Assembly: GCA_932294295.1 (NCBI GenBank)
Contig: OW028584.1
Span: 34,791,969 to 34,855,968, forward strand
Direction of reading: 5' to 3'
DNA: 64,000 nucleotides
DNA from: Alitta virens
Lineage: Eukaryota > Annelida > Polychaeta > Phyllodocida > Nereididae
The notes beneath the pieces were generated by a model. It searched no databases. It worked only from the letters and a program-made list of their open reading frames with translations, and was not told the origin of the DNA. The position numbers and the translations under genes were made by a program. This document shows positions 61,401 through 63,819 of the stretch, piece by piece; the stretch's first letter is position 1, and each line of letters starts with the position of its first letter.

Positions 61401-63318
61401 TAAAATATATCAAATTTTTTTACCAAGTTTGAAGTCCTAGCAAAATTAGAATAACATTTGTGTAGAGTAGCGGGGGTTTACAAATAAGGAACTAACATAA
61501 CCAAAAAAACAGAAAATACATAAAAATAAACTGCGTTTTTACAGTGAAAACGAAAATCTTTTGTCTGTGACGTCATGCATTGAATTCAAGTATTTGACGT
61601 CATATGCATAGTAACAAGGCTCGCTAAATATGGTCATAAATCTGGGTCCGCTATACTGCACTTTTTTAATGCCTGTTTTTATCAGACAGCCAGAAAGTTG
61701 GGCTTTGACTTGTTGCTAACATTTGTGTTCATTTTGCTCTGCTCTGTGCCATTTATGAAAAAATATGGCCAAGAAAAAAATGGACATTTTTCATGGATCA
61801 TAGTATACAACTACTACATGGCCAAATGTGCCACGTGCGTTTTCCATGAGAAGGATAAATGCATGGAAAATGCATGGTTTTTAGCTAATTATAATGAGGC
61901 AAAAACCATGCGTTTTCCATGCGTTTATCCAAAAGCATGGAAAACGCACTTGGCGCAATTGGCCATGTAGAAGCCTACTACTACTATTTATAAAACTCTG
62001 TTGTTTCCCTTCTTGACACTGAATGTATCACAATTATTATGTATACTTAACTGTACTGACAATGTATTGTATCATTGTAAAACTGTATGAGTTATGTGTC
62101 AAGAAAAAAATTTAAATCTTCAAACTTCAAATACACAACTATTTCACCTACAGCAAAGTTCATTCCAGAGCTTAAAAACTATAAATTATAATTTTTCTTT
62201 CAGTCCGAGCTTCTGCAGGACCCCTGGTTCCAGATGTGGTTCTGCCTACGCCGTGGCCTACGCCACGGCCTACACCACAACCTCCTGCTCATGCGGTACC
62301 ACCAGCTAGCAATACGCCACAACCTGGTAATAGGAATACGCCACAACCTGGTAATAGGATTACGCCAGGGCCTTCACCGAGTAAGGATTAAACTTGTCTT
62401 CTAGGGTTAGCGTTAGGCTATCGATATCTGCATGTATGGGATATGGGATTTCTCATGATCATCTGACTACACAAATTTGCCATTCGGTTAATGTTTTGTA
62501 ATCTAATGTTCATAATGCTGATACCTTAAAATTGTAGTCTTTCTCTCGATGAAAAATATTTCAGTTATGTATTTTTTCTCCCTATTTGGGCAACCCTCAA
62601 CACACTCATCAGGGCAGAGATGATATAATTATGTTTGATACTAAATTTGTTGTGTTTTTTTTTTTTATTATTATAAACCTTATTTGTAAAATATTATTTT
62701 TTGAATCTTGAACTGTCCTAGCACCAACTTTGTAACTGTATGACTCAGATTGATAATGAATGAGGTTAACTCAACAGTTTCAAGAGAAATAATTCACAAT
62801 GATTCTCTTCCCCCAGATGGACCGTGTCACTACGGAGACATCATCTTCGTCATTGACTCATCGGGATCGATCGGAATGAACAATTGGCAAAGGTTGCTGC
62901 AGTTCGTGGAGGATGTTGTTAAGCTCTTTAATGTGGGACCCAACAGTGCCCAGGTATACAGTTACCTTCATAAAATATGGTCTGCTTCTGTCTACTTCTA
63001 GCTAATAGTTGGCTTACACCTATTTTTTTAGTCGGTAGAGCTCCAGGGCATACTTCAGTTCTGACTGTTTAGCTATTTAGTCAAGGGGAAAGAAGACGCT
63101 GTGGAAAATTTTTGTATACATTATTATGTATTGTATATTATATATAATGAGGCAAACTACGTTTTTCTACTTCAACTTCAGATTGGAATTGTTCAGTTCG
63201 GTGACGAAGCCCGTCTCCAGTTCCACTTGAACAAATACAAGGACACAGCTTCTGTTGTGGCAGCGATCTCTCAGATCCCTTGGTTGGATTCGCAAACTAA
63301 CACTTCGGGTGGCATTTG
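13002..63318 (+). CDS. Giant secreted multi-vWA/LamG protein (41 exons seen, 3' end outside)
   Basis: Forty-one exons join with consistent phase over about 1,890 residues: 13002-13137, 13416-13567, 16136-16325, 17396-17638, 18218-18332, 18865-19156, 19933-20032, 20407-20631, 20746-20781, then seven vWA modules given separately. Order: signal peptide; vWA-1 (divergent); LamG-like jelly roll; vWA-2 to vWA-8 separated by Pro/Thr-rich linkers. vWA domains bind protein ligands through a metal site (MIDAS: DxSxS, Thr, Asp); vWA-2 to vWA-7 keep all three parts. Each module is closed by a Cys near each end, as in matrilin- and collagen-type vWA domains. The protein is probably an extracellular matrix, adhesion or surface-recognition molecule. 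No named orthologue is recognised. No stop codon was reached: exon 41 ends in phase 2 and the next exon lies outside. One gene, rather than two, is inferred because every junction including 20781 to 29963 keeps frame. Confidence 0.85.
13416..17638 (+). CDS. vWA-1, divergent domain with degenerate MIDAS
   Basis: Exons 13416-13567, 16136-16325 and 17396-17638. The domain opens ACRNSDLVFMLDSSEN and closes near LSAVCHYG. MIDAS positions are changed: DxSxS reads DSSEN, the usual TNTSGG is GGKPDL, and ITDG is ITSGV. It therefore probably does not bind metal and may be structural. Its intron positions also differ from the repeated modules: the exon 3 donor is GTAAGT at 16326, not the nearer GT at 16309, because only the former keeps frame into exon 4. 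Intron 13568-16135 holds a LINE relic. Confidence 0.82.
13730..16040 (+). mobile_element. Decayed non-LTR retrotransposon (LINE, CR1/Jockey-like RT)
   Basis: Frames broken by stops and shifts encode the endonuclease-RT linker (LDKHAPKK near 14120), the RT motif YRSISLLPAFSKILEK (14520-14570), the palm motif GVPQGPILGPSLFNIFLNDL (about 14890-14950), YADDD (14985) and a C-terminal ILGVECDRKLNYNSHI-like segment (15150). It ends near AATAAAATTTTACAATT. The sense strand matches the host gene and it lies within intron 2. It cannot be active. Confidence 0.85.
14346..14435. mobile_element. Hairpin MITE (CTACATGGCCAAATG family) inside the LINE
   Basis: CATGGCCAAATGTGCCATGT followed by GCGTTTTCCATGCG and then its complement CGCATGGAAAACGC-ACATAGCACATTT form a hairpin. 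Related copies lie at 19207-19320, 60366-60520 and 61814-61970. The insertion splits the LINE RT region. Confidence 0.75.
16420..16700. repeat. Dispersed inverted-repeat element (TTAGTTTCATTAAAA family), copy 1
   Basis: The right half AGTAGCCAGCTATAGCCAGA through AATGAAACTAACTGAAT matches 59285-59410, and is the inverse of the left end at 30589. The left half has GGCTAAAGCCAGCCGCTTTT, as near 30890. It lies in intron 3 of the vWA gene. Confidence 0.65.
16969..17089. mobile_element. Palindromic MITE (AGATAGCATTCCAAAT family), copy 2
   Basis: AATAGCATTCCAAATCGG on the left and TTTGGAATGCTGTCTGGG on the right, with the family's internal CAGCGTCGTTTCTATAT block. Confidence 0.85.
17639..18217 (+). 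other. vWA gene intron 4
   Basis: AT-rich intron with poly-T and TATATA runs and no feature seen. It ends at acceptor TTGCCTTGCAG. Confidence 0.6.
18218..20631 (+). CDS. Linker and LamG-like jelly-roll domain
   Basis: Exon 18218-18332 encodes a linker (AQPSSDQPVNALNDLVQFP). Exons 18865-19156, 19933-20032 and 20407-20631 encode a concanavalin-like jelly roll of the Laminin_G_3/pentraxin type: ALRFDGQSQWLSIP, GGITVAFWV, SWNHLVITW, LVVYVNGTKV, RKLFFGRP and GNFDLDEFYLW are the standard strands in order. Such domains bind sugars or proteins outside cells, often with calcium. Splice phases are 2, 0, 1, 1 and all joins keep frame. Combined with the vWA domains, it suggests a multivalent extracellular ligand binder. 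The acceptor at 19931-19932 follows TGTTTATTTC; donors are GTAAGT, GTATGG, GTGAGT and GTCACT. Confidence 0.85.
18350..18490 (+). repeat. TTATC pentanucleotide microsatellite, copy 1
   Basis: Imperfect TTATCTTATCTTATC array directly after the donor of exon 18218-18332. Similar arrays occur at 40975-41215 and 54428-54565, all within introns of the same gene. Confidence 0.85.
18555..18700 (+). mobile_element. LINE reverse-transcriptase fragment
   Basis: Translation gives CGVPQGSILGPLL and then, after degenerate codons, a LLMIPTN/ADDSN-like segment: the RT palm motifs of a second, shorter LINE relic. Confidence 0.7.
19207..19320. mobile_element. Hairpin MITE (CTACATGGCCAAATG family), truncated copy
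   Basis: GGATAAACGCATGGAAAACG with its complement CAAAAACCATGCGTTTTCC and the right end GGCCATGTAGTA. The left terminus is missing compared with 61814-61970. It lies about 50 nt past the donor of exon 6. Confidence 0.7.
19321..19932 (+). other. vWA gene intron 6, distal part
   Basis: Pyrimidine-rich and AT-rich intron with no further feature. An open frame across 19171-19659 is hydrophobic by base composition only. Confidence 0.5.
20746..20781 (+). CDS. vWA gene exon 9: short linker before the foldback intron
   Basis: A 36-nt exon encodes ARARNVVVPQVAG with acceptor TTTTAACAG and donor GTAGGT. It enters and leaves in phase 1, so it joins exon 29963 in frame. The intron that follows is 9.2 kb and contains the foldback element. 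Confidence 0.7.
21138..21146. repeat. Left 9-bp target-site duplication of foldback element
   Basis: CTAACTCTA directly abuts the element's first base. The identical 9-mer follows its last base at 29644-29652. Confidence 0.9.
21247..24160 (+). repeat. Left arm array: about 4.5 units of a 660-bp dimeric repeat
   Basis: TCTAGAATTTTTTCGGAATT (one variant copy) recurs near 21349, 22009, 22669, 23329 and 23989, exactly 660 bp apart. Each unit has two diverged halves of about 330 bp: half A carries TTTTTGCGCCAAAAG and CGGAATTTTCCGAG, half B carries TTTTTGACACAAAGATACA and ACCGGTTGACCGGTTGGG. Both halves share AACAAAAATTAACTTTTGT and end at a GGGTAGCTGCCAGGTAGCT box. Five A halves and four B halves are present. 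Confidence 0.95.
24287..25120. other. Foldback spacer, left part
   Basis: AT-rich sequence with no open frame of note and no similarity recognised. Confidence 0.5.
25121..26737. mobile_element. Nested 1.6-kb inverted-repeat element in the foldback spacer
   Basis: About 75 bp at 25121-25195 (ATGGCTGGGTTAAGACATGC then TTTATTTTTTATTTTGTGGG) is the imperfect inverse of 26660-26737. AAAATCT occurs just outside both ends, a possible short target duplication. The interior has GATA/GACA repeats, TATCC repeats and poly-G tracts but no transposase. Confidence 0.55.
25350..25512. repeat. GACA/GATA/TA microsatellite
   Basis: Consecutive AGACAGACAGAC, GATAGATAGATA, TTGATTGATTGA, a pure TA run (about 25455-25488) and GATAGATA again. 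A small TATCC array follows at 25733-25757. Confidence 0.95.
26738..27829. other. Foldback spacer, right part
   Basis: AT-rich, with repeated TGCAAATG-type octamer-like motifs around 27180-27290. No gene was recognised. Confidence 0.5.
27960..29520 (-). repeat. Right arm array: about 2.5 units of the same 660-bp repeat, inverted
   Basis: Three A halves and two B halves on the minus strand. The outermost and innermost A halves share private variants with the outermost and innermost halves of the left arm (for example GCACC in place of GCGCC at 23945 and 28150), so the arms correspond end to end and the left arm has gained two internal units (arm lengths differ by about 2 x 660 bp). Confidence 0.93.
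29644..29652. repeat. Right 9-bp target-site duplication of foldback element
   Basis: CTAACTCTA, identical to 21138-21146. Confidence 0.9.
29963..33911 (+). CDS. vWA-2 module and linker
   Basis: Exons 29963-30099 (CHYADIVFVIDSSGSIG), 30989-31125 (ends TNTSGGIW), 31723-31909 (IAIVITDGASN), 32468-32582 (VFHVDDFTTL, ends near DQC) and linker 33816-33911. MIDAS DSSGS, TNTSGG and ITDG are all present. Phases at the inner junctions are 0, 2, 0 and 1, and the whole set is flanked by phase-1 introns. The linker is RTTPRPTLQPAPRPTPAPP and similar, strongly Pro/Thr-rich and likely extended and O-glycosylated. It is the first repeated module after the foldback intron. Confidence 0.88.
30318..30476 (+). 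pseudogene. Partial duplicate of the vWA-2 first exon and its acceptor
   Basis: About 140 bp (intron end, acceptor ATATCCATAG and the first 14 codons) repeat 29861-30000, 457 bp downstream. The copy reads GQPNHYADIVFVI and then CCT TAG: the domain Cys is lost and a stop follows, so it is a dead exon. Confidence 0.85.
30589..30979. mobile_element. Inverted-repeat element (TTAGTTTCAT family) ending at a splice site
   Basis: The left end is CAGTTAGTTTCATTAAAACG and the right end ATGAAACTAACTG. The interior has CTAGACAACATTTGCTATAC and GCTGTAGCTGGCCACTC blocks, shared (inverted) with 16420-16700 and 59285-59410. The right end stops 9 bp before vWA-2 exon 30989, and its ACTAACT is a good branch-point match. 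Confidence 0.7.
31918..32440 (+). repeat. 260-bp tandem duplication carrying two MITE copies
   Basis: GATGTGAATCTTCATGAAAA through AACATCTAAAGTA occurs twice (from about 31918 and 32177), each with a palindromic AGATAGCATTCCAAAT MITE (31987-32105 and 32249-32367). The MITE inserted first and the block was then duplicated. Confidence 0.85.
32583..33815 (+). other. Intron before the vWA-2 linker
   Basis: AT-rich intron. A moderately GC-richer patch at 33080-33290 is open in several frames but resembles nothing I recognise. Confidence 0.5.
34616..38225 (+). CDS. vWA-3 module and linker
   Basis: Exons 34616-34752, 35165-35301, 36724-36910, 37804-37918 and linker 38178-38225 (PFPRPTPAPQPTPVPG). 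MIDAS DSSGS, TNTSGG and ITDG are intact; the closing Cys is in EDQCMS. Exon lengths equal those of vWA-2. The donor after 37918 is the weak GTTTGT, chosen because it gives the exact 115-nt module length and frame. The first exon is almost identical in nucleotides to that of vWA-4, far closer than the other exons of the two modules. Confidence 0.87.
35310..35562 (+). repeat. TTCTGC/TTC pyrimidine-rich microsatellite
   Basis: A 250-bp tract of CTTCTTCTGCTTCT units begins 8 nt after the donor of exon 35301. It is almost pure pyrimidine with interspersed G. Open frames across it (Ser-rich on +, Lys/Gln-rich on -) are repeat artefacts. Confidence 0.93.
35563..36174 (+). other. vWA-3 intron, middle part
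   Basis: Ordinary intron sequence, nothing recognised. Confidence 0.5.
36175..36365 (+). mobile_element. tRNA-derived SINE, copy 2, with 11-bp target duplication
   Basis: Box A CTAGCTCAGTGGTAGCGC and box B GGATTCAATTCCCGG are intact, followed by the family body GTCCCTGCCTGTCCTAATTA. It is flanked by CATACAATAAT (36164-36174 and 36366-36376). Confidence 0.92.
36937..37219 (+). mobile_element. Second tRNA-derived SINE family, copy 1
   Basis: A tRNA-like head (GGTGGTCTAGTGGTAAGACG, then CCGGGTTAAATCCTGGG) is followed by CTGGATGTCTTTCGGATGAG, CATGGGGTAAATGTGTAAC and a tail of TTATCTATCTATA. A related body lies at 40120-40345. It starts about 26 nt after the donor of exon 36910. Confidence 0.82.
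37233..37480 (+). mobile_element. Possible third SINE-like element
   Basis: GCAAGTTTGAATCCCCACC resembles a Pol III box B downstream of a weak box A-like GGTTACGGCATTACATGC. The rest is unique in the window, so the call is tentative. Confidence 0.4.
38396..39821 (-). mobile_element. Tc1/mariner-group transposon, DD37E type
   Basis: CACCGTGTATGAAGTTATTA at the left and its complement at the right (ending 39821) are bounded by TA dinucleotides. The inverted repeats continue imperfectly for about 200 bp. The element is 1,426 bp with one transposase frame on the minus strand. Confidence 0.9.
38755..39645 (-). CDS. Tc1/mariner-group transposase, probably lacking its first HTH
   Basis: The 296-residue open frame has no internal stop. 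It would cut and paste the element at TA sites. Catalytic residues are visible: first Asp in IFTDES, second Asp in FMQDNAPSH, and Glu in SPDVNPIENMW. There are 37 residues between the second Asp and the Glu, giving a DD37E spacing instead of the DD34E of classical Tc1. A Gly-rich GGGGIMIWAG motif precedes the second Asp. A second HTH-like segment (LSARDLRTLRLIMGQ) is present, but the N-terminal HTH expected in proteins of about 340 residues is missing, and the start lies in terminal-repeat sequence. An internal deletion is likely. Confidence 0.88.
   Translation of the reverse strand: MSDAIMLKKTVQEISQQRKRSVGKGFKDLSARDLRTLRLIMGQNPLHTSQEIFEMAGLPDVKRDKRCRIFRKLGDVKKAICKPPLNDSHRERHLIWARQNIKTDFSKVIFTDESRVTLDGPDGWAKGWILHDQTAPTRLRRQQGGGGIMIWAGIVDCEIIGPFKVDDGVKLNSENYCKLLDETFFRWYKSKSRTFKRDCIFMQDNAPSHASKATAQFLAKKGFPEKKIMSWPASSPDVNPIENMWALLKKELYKGGRQFKSKAGLWDAIQSEIKKIRPQTVKALTNSMDSRLIKII
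39944..44029 (+). CDS. vWA-4 module and linker
   Basis: Exons 39944-40080, 40798-40934, 41710-41896, 42235-42349 and linker 43958-44029. MIDAS DSSGS, TNTSGG and ITDGES are present; the closing Cys is in EDKCRS. The acceptor before 42235 (TATTGAAAG) is weak but gives the standard 115-nt exon in frame. The linker is a TPAP tandem (RPTPAPTPAPTPAPTPAPQP). The lineage-typical exon sizes and phases are kept. Confidence 0.87.
40120..40345 (+). mobile_element. Second tRNA-SINE family, diverged copy 2
   Basis: Box B-like GGTCCCGGGTTCAATCCCTG, then GTTGGATGTCGATCGCATGA and CATGGGGTAAATGTGTAAC, as in the element at 36937. Confidence 0.72.
40975..41215 (+). repeat. TTATC/TCATC pentanucleotide microsatellite, copy 2
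   Basis: Long imperfect TTATCTTATCTCATCTTATC array in the intron after exon 40934. Confidence 0.92.
42397..42735. mobile_element. hAT-like poly-G MITE, copy 1
   Basis: The ends CAGGGGCGTCGATT and AATTCGACGCCCCTG are inverted. Flanking octamers ACTGCTAC and ACTACTAC match at 7 of 8 positions, as expected for hAT duplications. Two further copies lie at about 56187-56560 and 59508-59868. Confidence 0.82.
42799..42915. mobile_element. Palindromic MITE (AGATAGCATTCCAAAT family), copy 5
   Basis: AAGATAGCATTCCAAATCGG on the left, GATTTGAAATGCTATCTAGG on the right. Confidence 0.83.
43433..43900. mobile_element. hAT-like MITE with perfect 8-bp duplication and TGACTTGACT minisatellite
   Basis: The ends TAGAGCCCGTAGTC and GACTACGGGCTCTA are inverted and flanked by TGTGGCAT (43425-43432 and 43901-43908). 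The interior carries repeated TGACTTGACTTGG in both halves and GGCGGCGACT near the right end. No transposase is present. Confidence 0.9.
44308..52770 (+). CDS. vWA-5 module, split by a nested antisense gene, with 21-nt linker exon
   Basis: Exons 44308-44444 (MIDAS DGSGS), 45002-45138 (TNTSGG), 45675-45861 (ITDGAS), 51929-52043 (closing Cys in SQNCGQ) and linker microexon 52750-52770. The third intron (45862-51928) is 6.07 kb and contains a caspase gene on the other strand. The linker encodes only RQTTVSR, about a tenth to a third of the other linkers. Frames and phases match the other modules. Confidence 0.86.
45862..47529. other. vWA-5 large intron, 5' part; downstream of the caspase
   Basis: Mostly AT-rich with no recognised feature. 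The minus-strand frame at 46450-46749 shows no family motif. A weak box B-like sequence (AATTTCAATCCCTGACCC) at about 46937 may be a SINE relic. Confidence 0.45.
47530..47771 (-). CDS. Caspase exon 4: p10 subunit
   Basis: Acceptor CACTTGCATTTCAG above 47771. Encodes FFSFKRKSHGSWFFTAM, LVEVNHSVAREFES and ASMLTKDLYF, stop TAA at 47532-47530. Confidence 0.9.
47530..50848 (-). CDS. Caspase, prodomain-less, nested antisense in a vWA-gene intron
   Basis: Four exons on the minus strand, 50848-50635, 49815-49604, 49201-49042 and 47771-47530, sum to 828 nt: 275 residues plus TAA. Caspases are Asp-specific cysteine proteases that execute apoptosis. Seen: p20 start YHFNHQERGVAIIVN, S1 Arg in EPRPH (R33), catalytic His in ISTHGDE (H90), GKPKLFFIQ then SCRG with catalytic Cys C144, an acidic interdomain linker (EMEDEEMEDED, likely cut after an Asp near 166), p10 DCLLAWSAPPG, KSHGSWFFTAM and the end ASMLTKDLYF. 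Odd points: QSCRG replaces QACRG, and the usual p10 SWR reads SFK (K201). There is no CARD or DED, so it looks effector-like; an in-frame TGA upstream supports the start. The third exon was found by splice and phase logic. Activity is likely but specificity may differ. Confidence 0.9.
47772..49041 (-). other. Caspase intron 3
   Basis: Contains the inverted-repeat element at 48580-48962. The rest, including a hydrophobic plus-strand frame at 48106-48438, shows no recognisable gene. Confidence 0.5.
48580..48962. mobile_element. Inverted-repeat element in caspase intron
   Basis: ACTAAGTGGACTTCAGCCCC with CGCCACATGAGC at the left is the inverse of GCTCATGTGGCGGGGGCTGT and AGTCCACTTAGT at the right. 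The arms also share TCAAAACTCAGCGATCC. The centre has a weak SINE-like stretch (48755-48810). Confidence 0.75.
49042..49201 (-). CDS. Caspase exon 3: catalytic Cys and interdomain linker
   Basis: Acceptor TTTTTCATGCAG above 49201, donor GTAAGAT below 49042. It opens TCC TGC AGG GGC (SCRG) in phase 0 and ends at APPG in phase 1. No long open frame reveals it; it is defined by its fit to both neighbours and by the family motif. Confidence 0.88.
49278..49517. mobile_element. MITE with GGGCCGTTCCATT ends in caspase intron 2
   Basis: GGGCCGTTCCATTAAAAAAA at the left and TTTTTTAAATGGAACAGCCC at the right are inverted. The interior is G-rich. No clear target duplication. Confidence 0.7.
49604..49815 (-). 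CDS. Caspase exon 2: catalytic His
   Basis: Acceptor ATTTGTTTAG above 49815, donor GTCAGT below 49604. Encodes ATEDHSGRDCFIFAISTHG and on to KPKLFFIQ. Confidence 0.88.
50190..50408. mobile_element. Foldback MITE in caspase intron 1
   Basis: TACACTCGGCGACAGTGAAC with GCCACGACAACGAGATTCGC at the left mirrors GCGAATCTCGTTGTCGTGGC and TCACTGTCGCCGAGTGTA at the right. Arms are about 48 bp and nearly identical. Confidence 0.8.
50635..50848 (-). CDS. Caspase exon 1
   Basis: ATG at 50848-50846, donor GTAAGT below 50635. An acceptor-like TTCTGTTGCAG ending at 50870 suggests that 21 nt of UTR precede the ATG in this exon and that an upstream non-coding exon exists. Confidence 0.85.
51098..51248 (-). 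other. Candidate 5' UTR exon of the caspase
   Basis: On the minus strand, acceptor TTTATCATCAG and donor GGGTAAGAATG bound a 151-nt GC-richer stretch. One frame is open for 47 codons (includes CEAQHVFVSGKAVDLEKL) and then ends in TGATGA, so it cannot extend the caspase. It is either an upstream non-coding exon with a uORF or unrelated. Confidence 0.3.
51249..51928. other. vWA-5 large intron, 3' part
   Basis: AT-rich. A patch near 51683-51865 (GGCAGGGCTGGTCCTTGGGC to AAGACCAGCCCTGGATTAAG) has inverted ends GGCTGGTC/GACCAGCC and may be another small MITE. Confidence 0.4.
52771..53233 (+). other. Intron before vWA-6
   Basis: AT-rich intron, nothing seen. It ends at acceptor ATTCCTTTAG. Confidence 0.55.
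53234..57589 (+). CDS. vWA-6 module and linker
   Basis: Exons 53234-53367 (134 nt, one codon shorter than usual: AQCHFADIVFVLDSSGS), 54686-54822 (RTNTSGG), 55839-56025 (IGIVITDGASN), 57297-57411 (closing Cys in AMCSGG) and linker 57554-57589 (SRPLPTTPPPIG). MIDAS is intact. The donor of the first exon is GTAGGT. Confidence 0.86.
53533..53723. mobile_element. hAT-like MITE with perfect 8-bp duplication
   Basis: The ends CACTGGCGGATCCAG and CTGGTTCCGCCAGTG are inverted and flanked by GGTTGTGT (53525-53532 and 53724-53731). The core has two long G runs. Confidence 0.9.
54428..54565 (+). repeat. TTATC pentanucleotide microsatellite, copy 3
   Basis: TATCTTATCTTATCTTATCT array in the intron before exon 54686. 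An open frame rich in Leu/Ile/Tyr/Ser across it is a repeat artefact. Confidence 0.92.
55167..55787. mobile_element. Inverted-repeat element (TTAAAGTGATAYGAAGTCTCA ends)
   Basis: TTTAAAGTGATACGAAGTCT at the left and AGACTTCATATCACTTTAA at the right are inverted. The 620-bp interior has no transposase. It lies upstream of exon 55839. Confidence 0.65.
56187..56560. mobile_element. hAT-like poly-G MITE, copy 2
   Basis: The left end CAGGGGCGTCAATTTCTC; the interior (GACTTTCCCTTGTTCGTACA, GATGGATCATTGATGCC) is the inverse orientation of the copy at 42397. The right end is degraded. Confidence 0.75.
56600..57125 (+). repeat. Dispersed repeat, copy 2, with a SINE-like insertion
   Basis: AATCTATAGAACACCTCT and CTACTGCTCAAGAGGTAC as at 1950. 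About 56820-57050 has no counterpart there and carries a box A-like TGTCAGAGGCGCTGG and box B-like GGGTACAAATCC followed by a T run, suggesting an inserted SINE-like element. Confidence 0.7.
57819..62380 (+). CDS. vWA-7 module and long linker
   Basis: Exons 57819-57958 (140 nt, VGPPCHLVDIVLVIDSSGS), 58597-58733 (TNTSGG), 59918-60104 (ITDGVS), 60635-60749 (closing Cys in GMCMAG) and linker 62204-62380. The linker is the longest seen, about 59 residues, rich in Pro and Thr with a direct repeat of NTPQPGNR. The terminal donor was taken as GTAAGG at 62381; GTAATA at 62331 is an in-phase alternative that would drop the repeat. MIDAS is intact. Confidence 0.86.
57969..58342. mobile_element. hAT-like MITE with CAGGGTTCCCG ends
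   Basis: CAGGGTTCCCGTGGGTT at the left and AACCTGCAGGAACCCTG at the right are inverted, flanked by the similar ATATAATT and ATCATTAC. It begins only 10 nt after the donor of exon 57958. Confidence 0.7.
58734..59284 (+). other. vWA-7 intron, first part
   Basis: AT-rich intron without a recognised feature. Confidence 0.5.
59285..59410. repeat. TTAGTTTCATTAAAA-family element, copy 3 (partial)
   Basis: AGTAGCCAGGTATAGCCAGA through AATGAAACTAACTGTATTTC, matching 16560-16690 and the inverse of 30589-30720. Confidence 0.75.
59508..59868. mobile_element. hAT-like poly-G MITE, copy 3
   Basis: Ends GGGGTATCGATTTCTCTTGA and GGGACACCCCTG, with flanks ATATAGAC and ATTTAGAC agreeing at 7 of 8. It ends about 50 nt upstream of exon 59918. 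Confidence 0.78.
60366..60520. mobile_element. Hairpin MITE (CTACATGGCCAAATG family), copy 3
   Basis: TTACATGGCCAAATGTGCCA to CATGGAAAATGCACGTGCC, with the conserved centre TAATTATAATGAGG. Confidence 0.8.
60750..61337 (+). other. vWA-7 intron before linker, first part
   Basis: AT-rich intron without a recognised feature. Confidence 0.5.
61338..61664. mobile_element. MITE, family CAGTATAGTGGACC, copy 2
   Basis: TTCAGTATAGAGGACCTAAA at the left and TCCGCTATACTGCACT at the right, sharing GACGTCA and TATGGTCATAAAT blocks with the copy at 6609. Confidence 0.8.
61814..61970. mobile_element. Hairpin MITE (CTACATGGCCAAATG family), complete copy
   Basis: CTACATGGCCAAATGTGCCA at the left mirrors GGCGCAATTGGCCATGTAG at the right. 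Two nested GCGTTTTCCATG/CATGGAAAACGC arms surround TAATTATAATGAGGC. This 157-bp copy defines the family. Confidence 0.87.
62381..62816 (+). other. Intron before vWA-8
   Basis: Ordinary intron ending in the strong acceptor CTCTTCCCCCAG; nothing else seen. Confidence 0.6.
62817..63318 (+). CDS. vWA-8 module, first two exons (continues past the window)
   Basis: Exons 62817-62953 (GPCHYGDIIFVIDSSGSIG) and 63182-63318 (IGIVQFGDEARLQFHLN to TNTSGGIW). It ends in phase 2 like every other second module exon, so a 187-nt exon is expected to the right of 64000. Confidence 0.88.
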
Positions 63319-63633
63319 GTTAGTATTATTTTATGATACTGTAATATGTGTCAATTTTGGGCAACCACCAGCAACAATGGCTCCACATGACATGGAAAGG
63401 CTCATCTGTCCAAGCGATGGCCCCTTATTGGCTAGAAATGGTCGAGGACGTGAAAGGCGACTGCGTGGTGGGAACTTTAAATATGACATCCGTATTTCCA
63501 TGCTAATTGGGGGGAGTGCCCTACCTTCTCTTTTATTTTCGTATTTTGTTATGTTCTATGAATAATTTCGCCGGCTAACACCAGTGTTCTGGGGATAATT
63601 GTAAGGACACGTGACTCAAAATCTTGGTTTTTA

Positions 63634-63819
63634 GGGGTGGAGGCCTAGCTCAGTGGTAATGCGATGGGCTTCCAACCACTGGGTCCCGGGTTTAATTCCC
63701 AGTCAAGCCTATGTTGGATGGCTGTTTTATCCTTCGTCGCACTGCCATGGTCCCTACCTGTCCTAATTAGCCCATCAGGTGCAGAAATACAGGACGTAAA
63801 GCCCTAATCTACCACCACC
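63634..63819 (+). mobile_element. tRNA-derived SINE, copy 3, with 14-bp target duplication
   Basis: Box A CTAGCTCAGTGGTAATGCG and box B GGGTTTAATTCCCAG, family body, then a tail TACCACCACC. Flanked by ACTCAAAATCTTGG (63614-63627 and 63820-63833). Confidence 0.92.
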
